From the NCBI RefSeq assembly GCF_015548375.1, contig NZ_JADMWW010000013.1:1-64000 (forward strand): DNA of 64,000 nt. The letters are read 5' to 3'. The DNA comes from Collinsella aerofaciens. GTDB lineage: Bacteria > Actinomycetota > Coriobacteriia > Coriobacteriales > Coriobacteriaceae. Shown one piece after another: positions 56,890 to 64,000 of the stretch. The position numbers and the translations under genes were made by a program. How positions within the stretch are numbered: position 1 is the stretch's first letter; each line of letters opens with the position of its first letter. The notes under the pieces are model-generated. The model was not told the DNA's origin and did no database searches. It saw only the letters and a program-made list of their open reading frames with translations.

Positions 56890-58959
56890 ATGTCTTCCCA
56901 GTTGACGGTTATTATCGCTGGTATCGTGCTGGTTGTGGCCATCGTGGTCGCGCTGGTCATCATGCGTCGTGGCGATTCCCGTTTTACCTACGATACGCAG
57001 CATGGAACGGCCCCACGCGCCACCGAGGGCGAGGGCAATACCGCGGCGACCGCCTTTAAGGGCCGCTTTTCCATCCTCACCACGGGTGTGGGCGCGATGT
57101 TTGCGGCGCTCGCCGTCAAGCTGTGGGGCATGCAGATGGTCTCGTCGGACTATTACGAGAAGCAGGCTAATAGCAATCAGACTCGCACCGTTACCACTCC
57201 CGCTGTACGCGGCCGCATCCTCGACCGCAATGGCGTGGCGCTTGTCCAGAACCGTCCCTCACTTGCTGTCGTGGCCTACCGCGACCTTGCCGAGGATGAG
57301 GTTCTGGTTCGCCATCTTGCCAACGTGCTTGGAATGCCTTATGTGGCGGTCCTTCGCAATATTCAGGACAATACAGAGGGCGCTCAGAGCCTGCATACCA
57401 TCGCGACGGACGTCCGTCGCTCCACGGTTGCCTATATCAAGGAACACGCCGGCGAGTTCCCGGGCGTCAAGATTGCCGAGCGTACCGAGCGCCAGTATCC
57501 ATACGGTGAGACGGCATGCCATATCTTGGGCTATACCGGCACCATTACCTCCGAGCAGCTCGAGGCCCAGAATAAGAAAACCTCTGGCGATGATAATGCT
57601 TCTGCTGGCAAGATTACGTACCAGTCGGGCGATATCGTGGGCCAGGCGGGTGTTGAGAGCTACTACGAAAACCTGCTGCAGGGTATTCGTGGTGAGCAGA
57701 CCGTCAAGGTCGATGCCTCGGGCAATGTGACCGGTCAGGCCGGCGCCGTGCCCGCGAAGGCCGGCTCCGACATTAAGCTCACGCTCGACCTTAAGATCCA
57801 ACAGGCCTGTGAGACGGCGCTGGCGAGCGCTATCGAGCTTGCCAAGACCACTGGCTACAGCAATGCCGGCAACGGCGCTGTGGTGTGTCTCGATCCCAAC
57901 AATGGCGAGATCCTGGGCATGGCGAGCCAGCCCAAGTTCGATCCGTCCGTCTTTATCGGCGGCGTCTCAAATGACGTGTGGACCGAGCTCAATGATGACA
58001 AGGGTTCGCACCCGCTGCTCAACCGCGCCATTAGCGGACAGTACATGTCGGCCTCGACCATCAAGCCGCTCTCGGCACTGGCCGGTCTTGAGTTTGGAAC
58101 CTACACTTCAACGCAGACAACCAACTGCACGGGTTATTGGACGGGTCTGGGCAAGGCTTGGGGCAAGCGCTGCTGGCTGACGTCTGGCCACGGCACCATG
58201 ACGCTGCAGTCGGGTATCGCCAACTCGTGCGACCCCGTCTTCTACGACATGGGTAAGGCGTTCTTTTATGACGAGCAACATCCCGAGGGCCTGCAGGAGG
58301 TCTTTCGTCGCTGGGGCCTAGGCAAGACCTGCGGTATCGATCTGCCGAGTGAGGGCGCGGGTCGTATTCCCGATGCCGAGTGGAAAGAGTCATACTTCAC
58401 CGACGCCTCTGCCGAGGACCGCAAGTGGAATGCCGGCGATATGACCAACATTGCTATCGGCCAGGGCGACATCCTGGTGACGCCCCTGCAGATGGCGTGT
58501 GCCTATATGGGTCTTGCCAACGGCGGCAAACAATACGTGCCTCACGTGTTTTTGTCTGCCGTGTCGCGCGATGGCGACGGCGATGCCTATAAGTACAACG
58601 GCAAGGGCAAGAAGAAGCGCCTGGAGGCCAAGATCAACAGCGATTCGGATTTGGCTCTTGTTCGCAACGGCATGCACGACGTGATTTACACGGCATCGAC
58701 GTCCCTGGCGGCGCACTTTGGCACCCTGACGCCGCAGGTATACGGCAAGTCGGGCACGGGCGAGAAAAGTGGCGAGGACGAATACGCGTGGTTCTGCGCC
58801 TATGCACCGGCCGATGATCCCAAGTATGTCATCGCTACCGTCCTGGAGCAGGGCGGCGGTGGCTCAGATACCGCGATGCATGTCGTGCGCGACGTGCTCG
58901 GCGTGATTTATGACGAGCCCGATACCTCTTCGGCCTCGGGCGATTCTTCGGTTCGATAG
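56890..58959 (+). CDS. mrdA: penicillin-binding protein 2 (elongation transpeptidase)
   Basis: The 689-residue protein has two hydrophobic N-terminal segments, a pedestal domain with RGRILDRNGVALVQNRPSLA, and a transpeptidase domain with STIK near 389, SCD (third motif, in place of SxN) near 434 and KSGTG near 620. It cross-links peptidoglycan with RodA. The SxD variant occurs in PBP2-type enzymes. The extra first membrane segment (residues 7-25) is unusual and may be an N-terminal extension. Confidence 0.93.
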   Translation: MSSQLTVIIAGIVLVVAIVVALVIMRRGDSRFTYDTQHGTAPRATEGEGNTAATAFKGRFSILTTGVGAMFAALAVKLWGMQMVSSDYYEKQANSNQTRTVTTPAVRGRILDRNGVALVQNRPSLAVVAYRDLAEDEVLVRHLANVLGMPYVAVLRNIQDNTEGAQSLHTIATDVRRSTVAYIKEHAGEFPGVKIAERTERQYPYGETACHILGYTGTITSEQLEAQNKKTSGDDNASAGKITYQSGDIVGQAGVESYYENLLQGIRGEQTVKVDASGNVTGQAGAVPAKAGSDIKLTLDLKIQQACETALASAIELAKTTGYSNAGNGAVVCLDPNNGEILGMASQPKFDPSVFIGGVSNDVWTELNDDKGSHPLLNRAISGQYMSASTIKPLSALAGLEFGTYTSTQTTNCTGYWTGLGKAWGKRCWLTSGHGTMTLQSGIANSCDPVFYDMGKAFFYDEQHPEGLQEVFRRWGLGKTCGIDLPSEGAGRIPDAEWKESYFTDASAEDRKWNAGDMTNIAIGQGDILVTPLQMACAYMGLANGGKQYVPHVFLSAVSRDGDGDAYKYNGKGKKKRLEAKINSDSDLALVRNGMHDVIYTASTSLAAHFGTLTPQVYGKSGTGEKSGEDEYAWFCAYAPADDPKYVIATVLEQGGGGSDTAMHVVRDVLGVIYDEPDTSSASGDSSVR

Positions 58960-58968
58960 GAGGTTGCG

Positions 58969-60195
58969 ATGGATTTTTCTCCGGCGGATCTGTTCCGTTC
59001 AACCAAGACCGGCTCTCGCAGCAGCCTGGACCGCGTCAACAAGCAACTTTCGGCCTCGCGCGGCACGTTTCGCCAAAAGGTGCATATCGGTGTGCTCGTG
59101 GCTACTGTGGCGCTCGTCGCCTACGGTGCCATCATTATCTGGTCGGCTTCGCAGTTTAAGGCCGATGCATCGTTTTCACGCCATCTTCTGGGAATTGGCA
59201 TCGGGGCGGTGCTGGCGGTGCTGGTCTGGCGTACCGACCTGCGCGGTATTTCCAATTTCTCGACGGCGTTGCTCGTCATCGACCTGATCGTGATCTTCTC
59301 GCCCAAGATTCCGGGTCTGTCCTATACGGGCGGTCTGGGCATGACGGGCTGGATCAAGATTCCCGGTATCGGCTTGACGTTCCAGCCGGTTGAGCTTGCC
59401 AAGCTCATCACCATCTTCTTTATTGCTACGCTTGGTTCGCAGTATAACGGTCGCATCGATACCGTTCGCGACTATGTCAAGCTCTGCGGCATGCTTTCCA
59501 TTCCGTTTTTGGCCGTCGTTGCCATGGGCGACCTGGGATCGGGCCTGGTCGTGCTGGTTTCTGGCGCTATCGTCATCTGTATGAGCGGTGCACGTCGCGA
59601 ATGGGTGCTGTCGACCCTGGCCCTGCTTGTGGGCCTGGTGGCCCTCGTCCTGGCGCTCGATTCGGTCTTTGATTCGTTGCTCGGCCACGATGTGCTCATC
59701 AAGCAGTATCAGATGAACCGTCTGACGGTCTTTATCGACCCCGATAATGCCGATTCGGACGATGCGTACAATCTGCAGCAGTCGTTGATCGCGGTCGGCT
59801 CGGGCGGTTTCTTTGGTAAGGGCCTGGGGCATGCGACGCAGTCGGCCGGCGGCTTTCTGCCTGAGTTCCACACCGACTTCGTCTTCGCCTTCCTGTCTGA
59901 GACCTTTGGTTTTTGCGGTTCCTTTTTGCTCCTGTGCCTCTACGTGCTGCTGATCTTTTCGACGATTCGCGTCGCCTTTAAGTGTGAGTCGCTGTTTTTG
60001 CGTCTTTCGTGTGTGGGCATCGTTGGCATGTGGGCGTTCCAGACCTTCGAAAACATCGGCATGTGCATCGGCATGATGCCGATTACCGGTATTCCACTAC
60101 CGTTTATTAGCTTCGGTTCGTCTTCGATGATGATTCAGCTGCTGACGGTGGGTATCGTACAATCCATATGGCGGCATCGTTCGGGCGCCGCGTAA
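58969..60195 (+). CDS. rodA: RodA, SEDS peptidoglycan glycosyltransferase
   Basis: 408 residues with about ten membrane helices. It contains GWIKIPGIGLTFQPVELAKL, GSGGFFGKGLGHATQSAGGF, LPEFHTDFVFAFLSETFGF and GMMPITGIPLPFISFGSSSM, all SEDS signatures. It polymerises lipid II and pairs with the upstream PBP2. AGGAGG precedes the ATG. Confidence 0.96.
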   Translation: MDFSPADLFRSTKTGSRSSLDRVNKQLSASRGTFRQKVHIGVLVATVALVAYGAIIIWSASQFKADASFSRHLLGIGIGAVLAVLVWRTDLRGISNFSTALLVIDLIVIFSPKIPGLSYTGGLGMTGWIKIPGIGLTFQPVELAKLITIFFIATLGSQYNGRIDTVRDYVKLCGMLSIPFLAVVAMGDLGSGLVVLVSGAIVICMSGARREWVLSTLALLVGLVALVLALDSVFDSLLGHDVLIKQYQMNRLTVFIDPDNADSDDAYNLQQSLIAVGSGGFFGKGLGHATQSAGGFLPEFHTDFVFAFLSETFGFCGSFLLLCLYVLLIFSTIRVAFKCESLFLRLSCVGIVGMWAFQTFENIGMCIGMMPITGIPLPFISFGSSSMMIQLLTVGIVQSIWRHRSGAA

Positions 60196-60213
60196 CCGCT
60201 GGAGGGGTTTGCT

Positions 60214-61143
60214 ATGAAAATTCCCGTAGATAAGCTGACCCGCGCTTTTAAGATGGGCGCGTCCGTTAAGAAGGATTCCGATACGCCGGTGCGCGTCTCG
60301 GTTTATCTGGATTCGTCCGCCTCGCGCTTTCTGGCCGAGACGGTGCGAGACGCCTTTGTGCCGCAGACGACCTCGGGCATTGTGCGCGTCGAGCGTCTGG
60401 GGGAGGAGCGAATTGCTCCAAAGACCGATACCGATGTGGTGCTGGTGCTCTCGTGTGGTTCCGACCGCTTGGAGAGTGCCGTGCAGGAGCTCGTGATCGC
60501 CGGCGCGCCCGTGTGCGTGCTTGCCGAGTCTGCTGTGGAGGTGCCGTTTATCGAGGAGTCCACGCCCATGCTCGGCGTGGTGGCGGCAACCGATAAGACG
60601 TATCTGCTCGAGACGCTTGCCCGCTGGATTCTCGATCGCACCGACAAGGAAACGGCTTTTGCGGCGAACTTTGCCTTTATGCGCATCGCGGCAGCCAATC
60701 GTATCATCACCTCGTGCGCGCTCACCAATATGGCGACCGGTGCGCTGGTGTTTTTGCCGGGTGCCGATTATCCCGTTATGGCCCTGGCGCAGGTGGGCAT
60801 GCTCTTTGAGCTCGCGGCTGTCTTTGGGCGCGGCATAAAGCCCGAGCGCGGCTATGAGGTCGCGGGCGTGCTCGTCGGCGGTCTGGTGATTCGCGCCGTC
60901 ACCCGCGCATTGGTGAAGCAGACGCCGCATATTGGGTTTGCCGTCAAGGCGCTCACTGCTGCCGCGGGCACCTACGGCATGGGCCGTGCGCTCGTTTCGC
61001 TTTACGAGCGCGATGTCGACTACAGCCGTGCCAACGAGGTGGTCACTGCCACGTTCTCCCGCGTTCGCGATCTGGTGACCACGGTCGCGGGCGCTACCCG
61101 TCCTATGGCGTCCTATCAGGACGCATCAGATCTCGCTGCTTAG
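60214..61143 (+). CDS. DUF697-like membrane protein
   Basis: The 309-residue protein has a soluble first half (a Rossmann-like VRVSVYLDSSASRFLAETVR region) and a second half with several hydrophobic helices (ANRIITSCALTNMATGALVF, MALAQVGMLFELAAVFG) that resemble DUF697. It lies 18 bases after rodA and 10 bases before a radical SAM gene. DUF697 proteins often accompany small GTPases; none is seen here. Function unknown. Confidence 0.62.
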   Translation: MKIPVDKLTRAFKMGASVKKDSDTPVRVSVYLDSSASRFLAETVRDAFVPQTTSGIVRVERLGEERIAPKTDTDVVLVLSCGSDRLESAVQELVIAGAPVCVLAESAVEVPFIEESTPMLGVVAATDKTYLLETLARWILDRTDKETAFAANFAFMRIAAANRIITSCALTNMATGALVFLPGADYPVMALAQVGMLFELAAVFGRGIKPERGYEVAGVLVGGLVIRAVTRALVKQTPHIGFAVKALTAAAGTYGMGRALVSLYERDVDYSRANEVVTATFSRVRDLVTTVAGATRPMASYQDASDLAA

Positions 61144-61153
61144 GGGTTTTCCG

Positions 61154-63031
61154 TTGCGCGTTCCGTACCAAGATTGTTTTCATTTAATTGAGCCGTTGCT
61201 CGCCAAGGTCGAGAAGCCGAGCCGCTATATCGATCACGAGTGGGGCACGCTTTCCAAGGCCGATGCCGACTACCGTTGCTGCCTGATCTACCCGGATGTG
61301 TACGAGGTTGGTCTGCCCAACCAGGGCATCGCCATCCTCTACAACATCCTTAACCAGGCCGAGGGCATCTCCTGCGAGCGTGGCTATGTGCCGTGGCCCG
61401 ATATGGGTGACGCCATGCGCGAGGCGGGCATTCCGCTGCTCTCGCTCGAGGGTGCAGCGCCGGTCGCTTCGTTTGATATCGTCGGTCTGCATGTGCCGCA
61501 CGAGATGGCGGTGACGAACTTCCTCGAGGCACTCGACCTCGCTGGCATTCCACTGTTGGCGGCCGACCGAGGCGAAGACGACCCCATCATCATCGCCGGC
61601 GGCCCCTCGGTGTACAACCCCGAGCCGTACGCGGCCTTCTTCGATGCCATCCTCATCGGTGAGGGCGAGGAATCGCTGCTCGAGACCTGCCAGCTGCATC
61701 GCCGCCTGCGTGACGAAGGGGTCCCGCGCGCGCAGATTGTCGAGCAGCTTGCATCCATTGCCGGCAACTACGTGCCGTCGCTCTATGAGGTTCGTCACGA
61801 CGAGCCCTGCTCGCCGCATGGCTACACCGTGCCGCGTGAGGGCAAGGATGCGCCGACCGTGGTCTACAAGCGCGTCGTCGAGGATTTCGGCGCCACGAAT
61901 CCGCTGTCGCAGTCGTGCGTGCCCTATGCGCAGCTGGTCCACGACCGCCTGTCTATCGAGATCCTGCGCGGCTGCGCCCGCGGCTGTCGTTTTTGCCAGG
62001 CCGGCATGACGTATCGCCCGGTGCGCGAGCGCTCGGCCGACCAGATCGTCTCGTCGGTGATTCAGGGTCTGGAAAAGACCGGCTATGACGAGGTGTCGCT
62101 GACCTCGCTCTCCACGACCGACCACTCCTGCATTCGCGACGTGCTCGGCAGGCTCAACCATCGCCTGGAGGATACGGGTATTCGCGTGTCTATTCCGTCG
62201 CAGCGTCTGGATTCGTTTGGCGTGGATATGGCCGAATCGGTCGCCGGCGAAAAGAAGGGCGGCCTGACGTTCGCGCCCGAGGCCGGCAGCCAGCGCATGC
62301 GCGACATCATTAACAAGAACGTTACCGAGGAGGACCTGGACCGTGCGGCCAAGGCGGCCTTCGAGGCCGGTTGGAACCGCATGAAGCTCTACTTTATGAT
62401 GGGTCTTCCCGGCGAGCGCGACGAGGATATCGTGGCCATCGCCAATCTGGCCGATCACGTGCTGGAACTCGGTCGTTCCGTGGTGCCCAAGGCTCGTCGC
62501 GGCTCGATCTCGGTGTCGATCTCGGTTTCGGTCTTTATCCCCAAGGCTGCCACGCCGTTCCAGTGGTGCCCGCAGCTCGACTACGACGACGTCAAGCGTC
62601 GCCAGAAGCTGCTTATCACGAGCGTTCGCAACCGTGCCGTCCGCGTGCATTACCACGATGCCGAGACCTCGCTCATCGAGGCCGCGCTGTCCCGCGCCGG
62701 TCGTGACATGACGCCCGTCATCATCGACGCTTGGCGCTCGGGCTCTCGCTTTGACGCCTGGGTAGAGCATTTCTCGCTCGATAACTGGAAGGAGGCTGCT
62801 GCCAAAAACGGCATCGACCTCAATGAGCTCGTGCACCTGCCCTACGAGTTGGACTGGCGCCTGCCGTGGGAGCACGTGAGCCCCGGCTGCACGCGCGGCT
62901 TCCTCAAGCGCGAGTACCGTCGCTCGCTCGAGGGCGTCACGACTCCCGACTGCACCCGCACGTCGTGCACCGGCTGCGGGATCTGCCCCACGCTCCACGC
63001 CAAGAATGTATTGATGGGTGATCGCGCATGA
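61154..63031 (+). CDS. TIGR03960-family radical SAM protein
   Basis: Probable TTG start at 61154; 625 residues. A B12-binding-like N-terminal domain (CCLIYPDVYEVGLPNQGIAI) is followed by a radical SAM core with CARGCRFC near 274-281 (CxxxCxxC) and a Cys-rich C-terminus (CTRTSCTGCGICPTLH). Family members are encoded with the TIGR03936 partner, as here, directly before rplU-rpmA. A role in RNA or ribosome modification has been suggested by context, but the substrate is not known. Confidence 0.93.
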   Translation: MRVPYQDCFHLIEPLLAKVEKPSRYIDHEWGTLSKADADYRCCLIYPDVYEVGLPNQGIAILYNILNQAEGISCERGYVPWPDMGDAMREAGIPLLSLEGAAPVASFDIVGLHVPHEMAVTNFLEALDLAGIPLLAADRGEDDPIIIAGGPSVYNPEPYAAFFDAILIGEGEESLLETCQLHRRLRDEGVPRAQIVEQLASIAGNYVPSLYEVRHDEPCSPHGYTVPREGKDAPTVVYKRVVEDFGATNPLSQSCVPYAQLVHDRLSIEILRGCARGCRFCQAGMTYRPVRERSADQIVSSVIQGLEKTGYDEVSLTSLSTTDHSCIRDVLGRLNHRLEDTGIRVSIPSQRLDSFGVDMAESVAGEKKGGLTFAPEAGSQRMRDIINKNVTEEDLDRAAKAAFEAGWNRMKLYFMMGLPGERDEDIVAIANLADHVLELGRSVVPKARRGSISVSISVSVFIPKAATPFQWCPQLDYDDVKRRQKLLITSVRNRAVRVHYHDAETSLIEAALSRAGRDMTPVIIDAWRSGSRFDAWVEHFSLDNWKEAAAKNGIDLNELVHLPYELDWRLPWEHVSPGCTRGFLKREYRRSLEGVTTPDCTRTSCTGCGICPTLHAKNVLMGDRA

Positions 63032-63840
63032 GTGAGCGCCTGACCGACAACCCCTCGCTCTTTAGACTTCGTGTTCGCTATGGCAAGCGCGATCGCCTTA
63101 AGTACCTGGGCCATCTCGAAGTAATCCATACCATTGAGCGCATCGTGCGCCGTGCGGGACTTCCCTATGCCGTCACGCAGGGCTTCTCCCCGCACATGCG
63201 CGTGGGCTTCTCTTCGGCGCTGCCGGTGGGTACGTCGTCGACCTGCGAGTGGTATGACCTGTTTATGACCGAGTTCGTGGCGCTCGACGAGGCGTTTGGG
63301 CGCCTGGCTGCGGCGTCTCCGGCCGATCTGGCGCCCATCGAGGCGGCGTACATCGACGTGCGCACGCCGGCGTTGACGGCACAGCTCACGCGCCTGTCGT
63401 ATCGCATCGACCTGCACTTGGATCCCGAGGCGCCCGTAAGCGCCGACGAGGTGCGTCGTGCGCTCGACACGCTGCGCGCGGACCATGGCATCGACTACGC
63501 GCGCGGAAAAAAGAGCAAGCGCTTGGATTTGGATCACACGCTCGTGGGCTATGAGCTCACGGCGGGGGAGCGCCCGGACCATTTGGTGCTCATGCTCGAC
63601 ACCCATGCCGACAACGAGGGCTCCATGCGTCCGGAAATTTTGCTTTCCGCTGCTGATGTTTTGTTGCAGGGCTTGACCCCGGGCGTGGATGCACCTATTG
63701 TTTCCACCGGTATGCAAGACCTCGTGACCATCTGCTCCTACGATGTCGAGCGTCAGAATCAAGCATGCGAGGACGACGAGGGCCGACTCGTCAGCCCCAT
63801 ACCTGTGCGAACTTGTGGATTTGCTCCACATACTCGTTGA
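63028..63840 (+). CDS. TIGR03936-family (DUF2344) radical SAM-associated protein
   Basis: ATGA overlap with the radical SAM gene. The 270-residue protein has FRLRVRYGKRDRLKYLGHLE and TQGFSPHMRVGFSSALPVGT, the DUF2344 signature. In other bacteria it is sometimes fused to the radical SAM partner. The rplU promoter begins in its last codons. Confidence 0.92.
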   Translation: MSERLTDNPSLFRLRVRYGKRDRLKYLGHLEVIHTIERIVRRAGLPYAVTQGFSPHMRVGFSSALPVGTSSTCEWYDLFMTEFVALDEAFGRLAAASPADLAPIEAAYIDVRTPALTAQLTRLSYRIDLHLDPEAPVSADEVRRALDTLRADHGIDYARGKKSKRLDLDHTLVGYELTAGERPDHLVLMLDTHADNEGSMRPEILLSAADVLLQGLTPGVDAPIVSTGMQDLVTICSYDVERQNQACEDDEGRLVSPIPVRTCGFAPHTR

Positions 63841-63865
63841 CGGGGGTATTTTCGCCTGCTACTAT
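63837..63865 (+). promoter_or_regulatory. promoter of rplU
   Basis: TTGACG (63837-63842), 17-base spacer, TACTAT (63860-63865); TATATT at 63863 is an alternative -10. It lies 43 bases before the rplU start. Confidence 0.65.
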
Positions 63866-63908
63866 ATTCGGCTGTTGCACTAACTGATGCATGAAGGGCA
63901 AGTAAACA

Positions 63909-64000
63909 TGTACGCAATCGTTAACACGGGCGGCAAGCAGTACAAGGTCGCCACCGACGATGTCATCACCGTCGAGAAGATCGAGGGCAATGAGGGCGAC
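63909..64000 (+). CDS. rplU: 50S ribosomal protein L21, N-terminal part (cut by window edge)
   Basis: The frame begins [20 protein letters not shown], the conserved N-terminus of L21, and runs to the window end (30 codons and a bit visible). AAGGGCAAG lies upstream of the ATG. rpmA is expected just outside the window. Confidence 0.95.

Noticed and set aside
1-64000. CRISPR array or insertion sequences
   Set aside because: No regularly spaced identical repeats of 25-40 bases and no transposase gene with terminal inverted repeats were seen.

Overview
This window is a high-GC chromosomal segment that fits a Coriobacteriia actinobacterium, most likely Collinsella or a close relative. The evidence is the fused aroE-aroK gene, a large aromatic amino acid operon, the mreBCD-mrdA-rodA cell-shape cluster, and the TIGR03960/TIGR03936 radical SAM pair placed just before rplU. 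The genus is an inference from gene content; no 16S rRNA gene is present.

Layout. Positions 1-3.4 kb hold the end of a cell-surface polysaccharide locus: an rmlD-like reductase cut by the window edge, a membrane-anchored family 2 glycosyltransferase, and an ABC exporter (permease plus ATPase). A tRNA-Arg(TCT) follows. Positions 3.66-12.1 kb on the minus strand hold an almost complete shikimate/Phe/Tyr pathway, transcribed DAHP synthase, tyrA, aroB, aroA, aroC, pheA, aroE-aroK, aroQ. A tRNA-Arg(CCG) lies at 12.31 kb.

Positions 12.38-48.1 kb are a complete-looking tailed-phage prophage of about 35.7 kb, integrated by a large serine recombinase into the 3' end of tRNA-Arg(CCG). A shared 10-bp core marks both ends. 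From left to right it has: integrase, an unknown lysogeny gene, a repressor/Cro-like divergent switch with three palindromic operators, an early region (DUF1351, ERF annealase, SSB, a replication protein whose gene carries four iteron-like repeats, HNH proteins), a dense run of small translationally coupled genes (many zinc-ribbon proteins, a cytosine-methyltransferase-like protein, a paralogous family), HNH plus terminase, portal, a MuF-like protein with a nuclease-toxin-like C-terminus, scaffold, capsid, connectors, tail genes with a -1 frameshift chaperone, tape measure, Dit, Tal, a BppU-like protein, a C-type-lectin-like protein resembling the target of a diversity-generating retroelement, a short ORF that looks like a fused Avd/reverse-transcriptase remnant, XkdX, holin candidates, endolysin and a terminator.

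Positions 48.1-64 kb return to the host: a P-type cation ATPase, a zinc-ribbon membrane protein, a cyclophilin, a TPR protein, mreB-mreC-mreD-mrdA-rodA, a DUF697-like membrane protein, the two radical SAM-related genes and the start of rplU.

The most notable points are four. (1) The attachment core lies inside the 3' end of the integrase gene, so integration replaces the last residues of the integrase with antisense-tRNA sequence. (2) Four palindromic iteron-like repeats next to an AT-richer stretch lie inside the replication gene and are conserved across reading frames, like the lambda origin. (3) There is a variable-lectin gene next to an apparent retroelement remnant carrying a 13-G tract. 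(4) The MuF protein has a PD-(D/E)XK-like toxin tail bounded by opposed terminators. All functions are read from sequence alone.
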